From JANQJA01 sp965267485 (lineage in GTDB: Bacteria > Pseudomonadota > Gammaproteobacteria > Pseudomonadales > Azotimanducaceae): DNA of 64,000 bases. The position numbers and the translations under genes were made by a program. The stretch is from NCBI GenBank assembly GCA_965267485.1, contig OZ254080.1:434001-498000 (forward strand), written 5' to 3'. Shown piece by piece: positions 27,214-36,384 of the stretch (position 1 is the stretch's first letter; every line of letters begins with the position of its first letter). The notes beneath the pieces are model-generated. The model saw only the letters and a program-made list of their open reading frames with translations, did no database searches and had not been told where the DNA came from.

Positions 27214-27752
27214 GAAGAGATCAGTTCGAACATGCGATACGCGCCGCCGGCGCCATTTTAGGCGTGAACGAGGTTCTCGTGATTGGCAGCCAGGCGATTC
27301 ACGCCACAGTGGGATCGGTGTTTCCTGAAGCCCAGAGATCAATCGAGGTCGACATTGCTTCACTCGACGATGAAGATGGTAGCAAGGCCGACCTGATCGA
27401 CGGTTCGATCGGAGAACTGTCCGTGTTTCAAGAGACGTTCGGCTACTATGCACAAGGCGTTACACCATCGACGGCTATCCTGCCGGACGGGTGGCGAAAG
27501 CGCCTGATTAGCTTCCGGACACCCGCTACCAATGGCGTTACCGCCCTCTGTCTGGAGTCACACGACCTTTGGCTCTCCAAGGCGATAGCAGGTCGTCCGA
27601 AAGACATCGAGTTCTGCGCGGCTCTCATTCGCGAGGAGATCGTCAAACCATCTGTTCTACGTCGCAGGTTGTCCAGGATCTCGGATCTGGAATCTGCGAT
27701 CTTCGAGCGCGTAGGCAACATGATCGATCGCCTTTCAGGCGACTCGCCTTAG
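27210..27752 (+). CDS. DUF6036 nucleotidyltransferase-fold protein, putative toxin
   Basis: The 180-residue protein resembles DUF6036/AbiEii-type nucleotidyltransferase-fold proteins: VLVIGSQAIHATVG (the GS motif), then RSIEVDIAS with acidic residues positioned like the metal-binding pair, and a helical C-terminus with LSRISDLESAIFERV. It overlaps the XRE gene by 4 bases, as in toxin-antitoxin operons. A nucleotide-transfer toxin activity is inferred from family and layout, not shown. It appears intact. Confidence 0.75.
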   Translation: MRRDQFEHAIRAAGAILGVNEVLVIGSQAIHATVGSVFPEAQRSIEVDIASLDDEDGSKADLIDGSIGELSVFQETFGYYAQGVTPSTAILPDGWRKRLISFRTPATNGVTALCLESHDLWLSKAIAGRPKDIEFCAALIREEIVKPSVLRRRLSRISDLESAIFERVGNMIDRLSGDSP

Positions 27753-27782
27753 GAATCAGGAACGCTGTTTTTACGCCCTGAT

Positions 27783-28550
27783 TCAGGGTTGCCAGCTACC
27801 GAACACATAGCGCAGGCCCCGCGACGTAATCATCGGCGGTGCGGACATGTGGGTTTCATCCGGGAAGTTGTGGCAATGGATTCGGAGGCCGGGATAGCCG
27901 CGCGATGATAATCGCTCGGCGAAACGCGGGGTCAGGTTCGCAATCTCGGGCCAGCCGTGTTTGTCGTTGAAGGCGATCACGCCTTCGATGAGTTTGCGCA
28001 TACCTGGATTCTTCGATGCAATTTTCTCCGCGTCGGCACGCTGATGCTTCGCCACTTCGAGTTCACCCGCGCTGACGAAGACCGTCGCGGTCAGGTCATT
28101 GTTCGATTCTGCCCACGCCGCCTCCCAATCCCAGACCTCTTCACCTTTCCACCAGATCGCGGGGCTGCCGAGGATATAGTTGGCAAACGTCTCGGGCGCT
28201 TTGAAGAGCACCCACGCGCCGAACAAACCACCGAGTGAAATGCCCTGCAGAGTGGATAGTCCGAGGTCCACGGGGTAATGATCTTCGATCAGTGGCATCA
28301 GCTCATTCGTGAGAAAGGCGAAGAACGCCTCGGCGCCGGCTTCTGTCGCCGCGCCCAGCGCACGCGTCTCCATTTCCCCGGGATCGCTCGGTGCGTAATC
28401 ACGGTTACGATTTGCCATCGCTGCCATCAGCGTGTCGCCGGGGTATCCGACCCGACGACAACCACCGGCTTTCTCCACCGACTTGGCCGTTTGCAGATCG
28501 AAGAACGCATTGACCCCTGCGCGTGTTGCGACATCCGTTGGCGTCGCCAT
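27783..28550 (-). CDS. Esterase (alpha/beta hydrolase, PF00756-like), N-terminus replaced by IS91 leader
   Basis: The body resembles Fes/IroE-like putative esterases: nucleophile elbow LQGISLGGLFGAW and a C-terminal His segment CHNFPDETHMSAP. The normal N-terminal sheet region is missing; the protein enters at about ANRNRDYAPS. The first 28 codons come from the left end of IS91 copy B, starting at ATG 28548-28550 with AGGGAG seven bases upstream, and run in frame through the junction near 28467. A 255-residue chimera could be made from a good ribosome site, but lack of the first strands may prevent folding. Confidence 0.75.
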   Translation of the reverse strand: MATPTDVATRAGVNAFFDLQTAKSVEKAGGCRRVGYPGDTLMAAMANRNRDYAPSDPGEMETRALGAATEAGAEAFFAFLTNELMPLIEDHYPVDLGLSTLQGISLGGLFGAWVLFKAPETFANYILGSPAIWWKGEEVWDWEAAWAESNNDLTATVFVSAGELEVAKHQRADAEKIASKNPGMRKLIEGVIAFNDKHGWPEIANLTPRFAERLSSRGYPGLRIHCHNFPDETHMSAPPMITSRGLRYVFGSWQP

Positions 28551-30417
28551 CTGGTTGCTCCCTGCCGAGAGCAGTCGCTCCGCATCGAGTAGGCCAGGCT
28601 GGACGAATCGGTGATGTCGGGCAGAGAACCCGTCTGCGCTGACGATCGATCAGGGCAACGACCGGCAGTCGCAGTGACGATCCTCGGGATGGCGCTGACG
28701 ACACCAGCAGCTACCGGCAACCTGCGTGGCGATAAACACTGGCGAGCCCGATCCACGTGGGCTTGCCATCAATGGACTCGCTCCCGGTCCAAGACGCCGA
28801 CTGGACATCAGCAGGACGCTACTTCCGCCATCGTCCCGAGACTACACTGCTCTATCAACTCATCGAGCAGCATTGGCCTGACTTCAAAGAGCAACTGGCG
28901 GCACAAGGCAAAACGCTACCCGCGTATGTCGTGCAGGAGTTCGAGGATTACCTGAAGAGTGGTCGCCTCGAACACGGCTTCCTGCGGGTTCGCTGCGACG
29001 CCTGTCACCTCGAGAAGCTGGTCGCCTTTAGCTGTAAACGTAGGGGCTTCTGTCCCTCCTGCGAGGCCAGGCGTATGGCTGACAGCACCGCGCACCTGGT
29101 CGATGCCGTGTTGCCGAAACGGCCGATCAGGCAGTGGGTCCTAAGCGTGCCGTATCCACTGCGCTTCCTGTTCGCGACCAACCCCGGTGTGATGAGCCGA
29201 GTGCTGACCATCGTGCACCGGGTCATCAGCACGTTCCTGATCCACCGCGCCGGCATGACGGTGAAATCGGGGGCGCAGAGTGGCGCGGTGACTCTCATCC
29301 AGAGATTTGGATCTGCGCTGAATCTGAACCCTCACTTCCACATGCTTTACCTGAACGGGGTGTACGATGCGATGGGTTACTTCTGGCCGGTGAAGCCACC
29401 TACCAGCGAGGAACTCGACACCATCACCCACACCATTGCCACCCGGGTGGTGCGGTTTCTCGAGCGGGCCGGCTACCTAGTTCGCGATCCCGAGCATGAA
29501 TACCTCGACTTGATGCCGGATGAGGACGATGCAATGAACGCCATCGTCGGTGCTTCCATTACCTACCGCCTCGCGTTCGGTCCGAATGCGGGACTGGGCG
29601 TCCCCGAAAGAAGGCTCTCACGCTGCAAACTATTCCAGCCAGCGACAAGGAGACGAGACCCAATGAACTGGTCAGTCGCCAGGCAGGCTTTTCACTGCAT
29701 GCGGGCGTCGCCTGCAAATCGAGCCAGCGCAAGAAACTCGAGCGCCTCTGCAGATACATAACGCGGTCGGCCATCGCCGAACAGCGCCTGTCACTGGCCA
29801 GCAACGGCAACGTCATTGTCGGATTGAAGACCCCCTACGATGACGGCACTACCCACGTCGTATTGAGCCCACTGGAGTTCATTGGCCGACTGGCGGCGCT
29901 GGTACCGCGACCCCGGGTGAATCTCACCCGATTTCATGGGGTATTCTCATCGAACAGTAAACTGCGCAATCATGTGGTACCGCAGCAGCCACCCACTGAA
30001 CAGGAAGGGCACCAGAAATCCAAGACCTACGCCATGACTTGGGCACAGCGCCTGAAGCGCGTCTTTGCAATCGAAATTGAGAAGTGCGAGAAGTGCGGCG
30101 ACCCGGTGCGCGTGATTGCCAGTATTGAGGATCCAGACGTTATCCAGAAAATATGAAGCACCTGGGGCTGGACCAGGCCTCGCAGCCCCACAACCGCTCC
30201 CCACCTCGCGCACTGTTCGATCACTCGCCGAACCTTTTCTGACGTCAACTCGCGATGGCGGAGCCGTACTCGACTGCAGTTCGGCAACGGGCATTTCCCT
30301 GCTCATCTTTCGGCCAGATCGACAGTACTCAGCCCGGTGCAATTGCTCACAGTACGGCGATTGATCCGCAGAAGTGCCTTTGACCATCCCCAGACATGCC
30401 GTTTATTCTTCTTAGAC
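28467..30417 (+). mobile_element. IS91-like element, copy B (full length, mosaic, defective)
   Basis: Both ends match copy A (left ggctttctccaccgac, right ttcttcttagac). Blocks nearly identical to A (28700-28950, 29160-29520, 30060-30417) alternate with clearly diverged blocks (about 28620-28680, 28957-29160, 29530-30060). Such patchiness is expected from gene conversion or recombination with another lineage. The transposase is frameshifted. It cuts an esterase on the left and panE on the right. Confidence 0.87.
28757..30155 (+). pseudogene. IS91-family transposase of copy B, twice frameshifted
   Basis: The N-terminal frame (28757 to about 29590) keeps the zinc region (CDACHLEK, FCPSCEARRM) and the HUH motif NPHFHMLYLNG. 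After FGPNAG a 14-base insertion holding GGGACTGGGCGTCCC shifts the frame (near 29590-29606). The Tyr segment LCRYITRSAIAEQRLSL lies in the next frame. One base is missing near 30150 relative to copy A, which turns AAAATACTG into AAAATATGA and makes a stop after DVIQKI. Inactive by itself. Confidence 0.88.
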
Positions 30418-30842
30418 CCAGGCGGAGGCGACAGCTGATATTGTGGCCATGCAATGGGAGAAGCTGATCTGCAATTCGGCATACAGCGCACCTTGTGCGA
30501 TAACGGGCATGACGACCGGAGAAGTAATGGATGATCCGAACATCGGGCCAATCAGCCGATCGGCGGCAACCGAAACCTGGCAAGTGGCCCGTGCGCTGGG
30601 ATTACATCTAGCCGTAGACGATTCCCGTTGCGCACGCCAGAGCCTTTGCCGCCGGCATGCCAAGGTCACGACCCTCTTTGCTCCAGGATGTCGAAGCGGG
30701 TCGTCCCAGTGAGATCGATTTCATCAATGGTGCCGTACCACGTGAGGCCGAGAAAGTTGGCCTGATGGCACCAACTAACGCCCTGCTGGCTAATCTCGTC
30801 AAGGCGATTGAAACGGGTCGACGCCTCCGTGGTCGTCCTTAG
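30418..30842 (+). pseudogene. panE: panE-like (2-dehydropantoate reductase) C-terminal remnant, frameshifted
   Basis: Translated pieces read VAMQWEKLICNSAYSAPCAITG (from about 30433) and, in another frame from about 30657, PSLLQDVEAGRPSEIDFINGAV and LLANLVKAIETG. Together they match the C-terminal domain of ketopantoate reductases. The N-terminal NADPH fold was lost at the right edge of copy B, and a frameshift lies near 30645. The element's right-end leader is not in frame here. Inactive. Confidence 0.72.
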
Positions 30843-30876
30843 GTCCGGTTGCTTACAGCTTGGCGGAGATCATGTA

Positions 30877-31926
30877 TCAACCCATGGGTGTACGTTTTTT
30901 TGCCGCTGAAGTGGTTCCCACGGGCACCAACACAATCTGATTGCCTCTGCGGGTGGCCCGCACATCCAGCGTTTGTTCCAGCAGGAAAATCAGCGATGTG
31001 GTGTCGCCAATTCTGAGGACCCCGGAAACCAGCTTCGCGTTGAGTGCGTCGTCGCCGATGACGATCTTCAAAGCCGTGTAACGATTGTGCTCGGCTACAG
31101 CGTCTTCCAGACGCATGTTGCTGAACGCGAGCTTGCCTTCTTGCCAGGCTTCGATGCGTTCGGTATTGCCAACACTCACTTCATCAATCTTCCCTGAGTC
31201 CTCGTAGGTTACTGTCTCACCCTGGGTCAGGGTCGGTTGCTGTATTGCGGCGATGCGATGAAGTGCCGGCCCTAGTTGACCCGCGGGGATCACCTGAACC
31301 TTGCCCTCGATGACGGTAACGGTCGCCCTGTTGCGCTGGGCCAGGACATTGAACTTGGTGCCTACCGCGACCGCGATGCCATTGGCCGCTAGCACCTTGA
31401 AGGGACGGGTCGGATCTCTTTTGACATCGAAGATCGCCTCACCCTGCTCAAGGCGGATCCGTCGCTCCGTATCCTTGTAGTCGACAATCATGTGCGAGTC
31501 CGTATTGAGACGGACCAGAGACTGATCAGGGAGCACAATGGTGCGCTGTTCGCCGACCGTCGTGGCGTAGACCATCGGCTCATTCGTCGGGGCGATGAGT
31601 ATCGCCGCGAACGTCGAGATAAGAGAAACAACAATCGCGGCAGCCACACCCGTGAGTACCCTGCGACGTTGCCTGGCGCTTCGATAGCGACGCGCCAGGA
31701 ATGCGGCATTGCCAAACGCGGGTGCAAGATCCTCGTCATCGCGCAGCTCTTCCAGCAGGGACACTGCCAGGTCGCAACGGCCATAGTCTTGCTCAAGTTC
31801 GGCATCGTTTTCCAATTGGTGATTGAACGCTGCCTGTTCACGTTGATTCGTCTCACCCTCAAAGTGACGAACAAACCAGCTCGCCGCATCGCGCGGCTGC
31901 AATCGTGGTGACTTTTTGCTGCTCAC
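30877..31926 (-). CDS. FecR-family anti-sigma/signal transducer
   Basis: FecR proteins span the inner membrane and pass the receptor signal to an ECF sigma factor. The protein of 349 residues has a cytoplasmic N-terminus (AASWFVRHFEGETNQRE), one membrane helix (about 90-112) and the periplasmic FecR domain (VGEQRTIVLPDQSLVRLNTDS, QGEAIFDVKRDPTRPF) with a C-terminal STN-like portion. A GTG at 31924-31926 that overlaps the sigma stop (GTGA) is the preferred start; another codon 9 positions upstream is possible. It lies in an operon with the sigma gene. Confidence 0.88.
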   Translation of the reverse strand: MSSKKSPRLQPRDAASWFVRHFEGETNQREQAAFNHQLENDAELEQDYGRCDLAVSLLEELRDDEDLAPAFGNAAFLARRYRSARQRRRVLTGVAAAIVVSLISTFAAILIAPTNEPMVYATTVGEQRTIVLPDQSLVRLNTDSHMIVDYKDTERRIRLEQGEAIFDVKRDPTRPFKVLAANGIAVAVGTKFNVLAQRNRATVTVIEGKVQVIPAGQLGPALHRIAAIQQPTLTQGETVTYEDSGKIDEVSVGNTERIEAWQEGKLAFSNMRLEDAVAEHNRYTALKIVIGDDALNAKLVSGVLRIGDTTSLIFLLEQTLDVRATRRGNQIVLVPVGTTSAAKKRTPMG

Positions 31927-32492
31927 TGTTTGTCTCCCAGCTGGTCCTTGCAATACCTGAGCGCCAACGTCAGCTCACGCTCGACGGTCTTGGTGCTAAC
32001 GTCCATGATGCTCGCGATCTCCCGCTGCTTAAGGTTCTCGACAAAGTACAATAAAAAAATCTCTCGGCAACGTGGCTGAAGATTCAGCAGCGCTGCCTTC
32101 ACGATGTCGAGCTCCTGATCGGTCTCAATCGTTGCTTCAAGTGTTCTCGATGAAGTATCGAGCGTCGCGTCACTGATGGGGTCGTGGCGATCGAAGTGGC
32201 GCGCGCTGTTGTATCGGTGACGGTCATGGATGAGGTTGGTTGCCGTCTTGAACAGATATCCACGTGCTTTGGATTCCAGCTGTTCGAGTTCTGGAGCTTG
32301 AAGCATACGGACGTAGGCCTCCTGCAGAATCTCATCGGCTTCTTCTGGTGTGCAGTGTCGTTGCCTCAGATATCGTGACAACGAATCCTTGTAGCGCCGG
32401 AACAGGTGGGCCACGAAATCCTGATGGGCATCAGTTCCAGCCTCAGATCCTTTGACTAACTCCAGTTTGGGCTTATCGCTACGCACTGGCAT
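31923..32492 (-). CDS. FecI-like ECF sigma factor
   Basis: The 189-residue sigma-70 family protein has region 2 (LFRRYKDSLSRYLRQRHCTPEEADEILQEAYVRML) and region 4 (LQPRCREIFLLYFVENLKQREIASIMDVSTKTVERELTLALRYCKDQL). It directs polymerase to the promoter of the TonB receptor operon diverging from it. The FecR gene follows with a 4-base overlap. Its own target is most likely the gap 32493-32651. Confidence 0.9.
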   Translation of the reverse strand: MPVRSDKPKLELVKGSEAGTDAHQDFVAHLFRRYKDSLSRYLRQRHCTPEEADEILQEAYVRMLQAPELEQLESKARGYLFKTATNLIHDRHRYNSARHFDRHDPISDATLDTSSRTLEATIETDQELDIVKAALLNLQPRCREIFLLYFVENLKQREIASIMDVSTKTVERELTLALRYCKDQLGDKQ

Positions 32493-32550
32493 ACCTTACC
32501 TCAGTACTGCCAATACGTATGATGACGCAATAATCCGACATTTTTGTTGT

Positions 32551-32579
32551 GAGAATCCTTCTGCTGCACAAAAGTGTCG
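32551..32579 (+). promoter_or_regulatory. Possible FecI-type promoter of the TonB receptor gene
   Basis: GAGAAT (32551-32556) and GTGTCG (32574-32579) are 17 bases apart, similar in layout to FecI-type promoters (a GAAAAT-like -35 and a GTC-containing -10). The position, about 73 bases before the receptor ATG, fits. The consensus is weak, so this is a candidate only. Confidence 0.3.
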
Positions 32580-32651
32580 CATCGTCGTCCGAACATCCGT
32601 ACTAGGCCATATAGCGAGAGATGATTCTTGTGAACAAAGAGGGGATTACAG

Positions 32652-35246
32652 ATGGTCAATAAGGGGCTGGCGACGCTGACGTGGGGCTTACTTCTGGTAC
32701 TACTTGCAACCGTGCCGCAATTGTCGCGCGCGGATGCGATTGACGTAGACCGAAGCATCCGCTTCGACATTCAGGCGGAGGGTCTTGCCGATGCGCTGCA
32801 AGAGTTTGCGGAAAGGGCGGGCATGCAGATCATGTATGTCTCGAGCCATGTTGCTGACTCGAAACAAGTAAGACTCAAGGGTCGATACAAGCCTCTAGAC
32901 GCGCTCGCTCTGATCCTGGCCAATACCGGGCTCAGATTCTCGTATGACGGTGCGGACAGTATTGCGATTGGACCGGTGAAGACGGTGCATGCAGCGGCCG
33001 AGTCGGGCCTGATCAACGCGAGCGAGCAAGCAGAGACGCCGCCAGAGCCAGAGTCGATCGGCCCCAGCTATACGCGACAAGGTACGACGTCCAGTGGTGT
33101 CGTCGTCGAAGAGATCGTCGTCACGGCAGAAAAGCGCGAACAGAACCTGCAGGATGTACCGCTCGCCATCTCCGCTTACTCAGGAGGTATGCTCGACGTT
33201 CGAGGTATTGAATCCGCTCAGGATCTTATTAATGTTGTGCCGGGCCTTGCGATTGGTACGCAAAGCGTTGAGGGCGGCATCGCTAAAGTCACCATCCGCG
33301 GTGTCGGGATGGAGAATGTACAGACAGGGGGCGATCCGGGTGTACCGATTCACATCAACGGTCACTACACGCAGTCCACCGCCTATGTGTTCCGTGACTT
33401 TCTGGATGTTGAGCGGGTAGAGGTGCAGCGCGGACCCCAGGGCACCCTGTACGGCCGCAACGCGATTGGCGGCAATATCAATATCGTCACAAGAAAGCCG
33501 ACGGAGCAGTTCGAGACCATGGTGCGTGTGGTGGCCGGCAACTACGGCAAGCGCCAGATCCAGGGGCTCGTCAGCGGCACCATTGTCGACGGTGTCCGTG
33601 GTCGCCTGGTGGTGTCGGACGACGATCGAGATGGGTATGTGACCGATCTCGGTACACAGGGCAGCGAACGGGATACCTCAGATTATACGAGCGTCCGGGG
33701 ATCGTTGGAGATCGACCTTACAGATTCCATCGAACTTCTGGCAGCAGCCTATGATTTTGACGATACCGGGACGGATGTGGTGCGACTCTTGAGCGCCTTC
33801 AGCAATCCGGTCATCGATCCCTATACCATCTCAACGAACACGCCGACGGAACGCTATGACCAGTCCGAGGGAGGCTCCATCGATCTGGTCTGGCAACTGG
33901 ATGGTATGCAACTCAAGTGGCTCAATGCCTATGACAAGACGAGTAAGGATAGCAATGCCGATGTTGATGGGACCCTGATCTTCGGAACGGAATTCGGAAT
34001 CGAGGCTGAATTCGAGACATCAACTCACGAGCTCCAGCTCTTGTCTGATGGTGCCGGCAATGCTCGATGGGTCACCGGGTTGTTCTTCTATCGCGAGGAC
34101 TCTACATACACCCAGAACTTCATCGCAGACCCGGTTCAGTTCAGCTTTCGCGGGCTTGCCTACGCGGACACCAACTCGGATGGTGTGATCGACGAAGCCG
34201 ATCCAAGGCGTGTGCAGTATTCCACACGGTGGCTGGATGCCGACTCATGGGCAGCCTATGGCCAACTCGATTATGACTTCAGCGATGCGTGGACCATTAC
34301 CACCGGACTTCGCTACACGCGCGATGAGAAATCAGGATTCCAGGTGGGCGAAGCGCTTGCAGAGGGCACCAATGTTGTCGTCGCTCCGTACAGCGTGCAG
34401 ATTGATCGCCGCGATGGTGAATCCTGGGACGAGATCACCGGCAAGCTCGGGCTAACTTATCACTTCGTTGATGGCCAGATTGCCTATGCGTCGTATTCGC
34501 GAGGCTACAAGGCGGGCGGCTTCAGCCACAATCAGGCGTCAGAGTATGATCCGGAAACGGTGGATGCCTATGAGTTCGGCTTCAAGGGGCAGTGGTTGGA
34601 CGATCGGATTCGAACCAATCTGGCCGCATTCTACTATGACTACAAGGATAAGCAGGAGCGGCAGCGACTGCCGGCCGGGCCGAATCTGAGTACACCGTTT
34701 CAGGTCAATAATGCATCACGCGTGACATCCAAAGGTTTTGAAGTCGAGGTTCAGGCGGTCCCGGTCGAGCGGTTGACGTTCGATCTGGCGTTCAGCTACT
34801 TGAATGCCACCTACGATGAATTCCAGAACCTGGATGCGATCTTCCCGGCGCTTGGTGTTCAGGACTTGTCCGGGAACACGGTGCCATACGCTCCCGAGTT
34901 CAAGGTGTACCTGGGTGGACAATATGAGTGGTCACTGGGCTCCAATGGTCGCATGCTCGCCAGACTCGACTATAGCTGGTCTGACGAGTACTACACTTCC
35001 GGATTCAATCGGAAAGCGGGGCCGGGCATACAGGGCAACGGCGACTTCACGCCTTCCTTCGACAATGTGAATGCGCGGCTTCAGTGGGAGAGCAACGATG
35101 CGCGGTGGGCGGCCGAAGTGTTTGCGCGTAACCTGCTGGATGATGCGAATTTGACAAGTTCGTTGGTGTCGAACGCCAACTCGACGTATGTCGAGTACCT
35201 GCCGCCTCGCACGTACGGTCTTCAGGTCACCTGGCGCGCGCCTTGA
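32652..35246 (+). CDS. TonB-dependent receptor with STN signalling domain
   Basis: The 864-residue outer-membrane receptor has a signal peptide (1-27), an STN domain (about 30-105, FDIQAEGLADALQEFAERAGMQIMYVS...) that signals to FecR, a TonB box EEIVVTAEKREQNLQDVP and a plug and barrel ending TYGLQVTWRAP. Its STN domain and the divergent FecI/FecR pair make a cell-surface signalling system. The ligand is unknown; the sequence is of the family used for many siderophore, vitamin or polymer ligands. GAGGGGA precedes the ATG. Confidence 0.92.
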   Translation: MVNKGLATLTWGLLLVLLATVPQLSRADAIDVDRSIRFDIQAEGLADALQEFAERAGMQIMYVSSHVADSKQVRLKGRYKPLDALALILANTGLRFSYDGADSIAIGPVKTVHAAAESGLINASEQAETPPEPESIGPSYTRQGTTSSGVVVEEIVVTAEKREQNLQDVPLAISAYSGGMLDVRGIESAQDLINVVPGLAIGTQSVEGGIAKVTIRGVGMENVQTGGDPGVPIHINGHYTQSTAYVFRDFLDVERVEVQRGPQGTLYGRNAIGGNINIVTRKPTEQFETMVRVVAGNYGKRQIQGLVSGTIVDGVRGRLVVSDDDRDGYVTDLGTQGSERDTSDYTSVRGSLEIDLTDSIELLAAAYDFDDTGTDVVRLLSAFSNPVIDPYTISTNTPTERYDQSEGGSIDLVWQLDGMQLKWLNAYDKTSKDSNADVDGTLIFGTEFGIEAEFETSTHELQLLSDGAGNARWVTGLFFYREDSTYTQNFIADPVQFSFRGLAYADTNSDGVIDEADPRRVQYSTRWLDADSWAAYGQLDYDFSDAWTITTGLRYTRDEKSGFQVGEALAEGTNVVVAPYSVQIDRRDGESWDEITGKLGLTYHFVDGQIAYASYSRGYKAGGFSHNQASEYDPETVDAYEFGFKGQWLDDRIRTNLAAFYYDYKDKQERQRLPAGPNLSTPFQVNNASRVTSKGFEVEVQAVPVERLTFDLAFSYLNATYDEFQNLDAIFPALGVQDLSGNTVPYAPEFKVYLGGQYEWSLGSNGRMLARLDYSWSDEYYTSGFNRKAGPGIQGNGDFTPSFDNVNARLQWESNDARWAAEVFARNLLDDANLTSSLVSNANSTYVEYLPPRTYGLQVTWRAP

Positions 35247-36316
35247 TGATCACCAGGTTTGCGCGCCTAGGCTGTCTGGCGCTTTTCGTTCTCTGCCCAA
35301 CGGTATCGGCAGAGGAACCAACATCCTGTATTGAAGACCCGGTCTCCGACTTGGTAAGTGACATGATCGCAGATCTTGATCCACCCGGTGTGGTCCTACG
35401 GGTGGCCCAAGATGGCCGGTTACTCTATGACCGAGCCTTCGGTCGCTATGATGCCGATACAGTAATCAATATCGCCTCGTCGACGAAGTGGGTCACGTCG
35501 GCCGTGATCATGACGTTGGTTGACGATGGCCTCATCGCACTCGATGCGCCGATCTCCCGATATCTGCCAGATGTGACCGGGCCCCTGGCGGACGCAACGA
35601 TGGCACAGCTCTTATCACACACTTCGGGGATAGGCGGACTCCAGGTGTATCGCCACCATCTTTCGCAGCCGGTAGATATGCAATTGGTGGATGCAGGACG
35701 TGAGATTGCACAGGGTGCACCTGAACATGCGCCGGGAACTGCTTTTGATTATGGTGGCGCGTCGTTCCAACTGGCAGGTGCGATTGCCGAGAAAGTCAGC
35801 GGCCGGTCCTGGCACGAGCTGTTCGACATGCGAGTTGCCCAGCCACTTGGGATGACGGCGAGTTTCTATGGTCATCCCATGCCTGTGCATCAAGACCGCA
35901 AGGGGTTGAGCAATCCTGGCATGGGTGGCGGGTTACACACGTCCTTGAACGAATACTGGCGCTTTCTGTCGATGATCACTCACTACGGTGAGACTTCTGA
36001 CGAGCGAGTGCTGAGCAAGCATGCGATCCAGACGATGGAAACCAATCGAGTCGGCGCGCTGAAGATTGTCTACACGCCGCGCACCGAAGATCAGCAGCAT
36101 TTTCGTTACGGGCTCGGTGTGTGGTGTGAGGCGTTCGATCAGGACGACCGTTGCTCCGTAGTGTCGAGCCCTGGTGCGTGGGGAACTTATCCGTGGATTG
36201 ATCGCAATCTGCGGCAACAGGGAATGTTGATGATCCAGGGTCAAAGCGCTCAGGTGTCGCCCTGGGTCGCACGTCTGCGGCGGGCAATCAACACCGCGAT
36301 CAAGACCTGCCGCTAA
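35243..36316 (+). CDS. Exported serine hydrolase (beta-lactamase/penicillin-binding fold)
   Basis: The 357-residue protein of the class-C beta-lactamase/esterase fold has a signal peptide (about 1-23) and the catalytic motif NIASSTKWVTS (SxxK). The usual YxN motif is YGGASFQ, so Asn is replaced. Its ATG overlaps the receptor stop by 4 bases (ATGA), so it is translated with the receptor. I infer that it cleaves or opens the imported ligand in the periplasm, as in other receptor-hydrolase pairs. The ligand and the reaction are not determinable here. Confidence 0.82.
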   Translation: MMITRFARLGCLALFVLCPTVSAEEPTSCIEDPVSDLVSDMIADLDPPGVVLRVAQDGRLLYDRAFGRYDADTVINIASSTKWVTSAVIMTLVDDGLIALDAPISRYLPDVTGPLADATMAQLLSHTSGIGGLQVYRHHLSQPVDMQLVDAGREIAQGAPEHAPGTAFDYGGASFQLAGAIAEKVSGRSWHELFDMRVAQPLGMTASFYGHPMPVHQDRKGLSNPGMGGGLHTSLNEYWRFLSMITHYGETSDERVLSKHAIQTMETNRVGALKIVYTPRTEDQQHFRYGLGVWCEAFDQDDRCSVVSSPGAWGTYPWIDRNLRQQGMLMIQGQSAQVSPWVARLRRAINTAIKTCR

Positions 36317-36384
36317 GCGGCGAGTCAGCTGGCGCGGCGCGATTGGCCGTCGAGCATCAGCGCTTCTAATCTCAGCGCCCCCGT

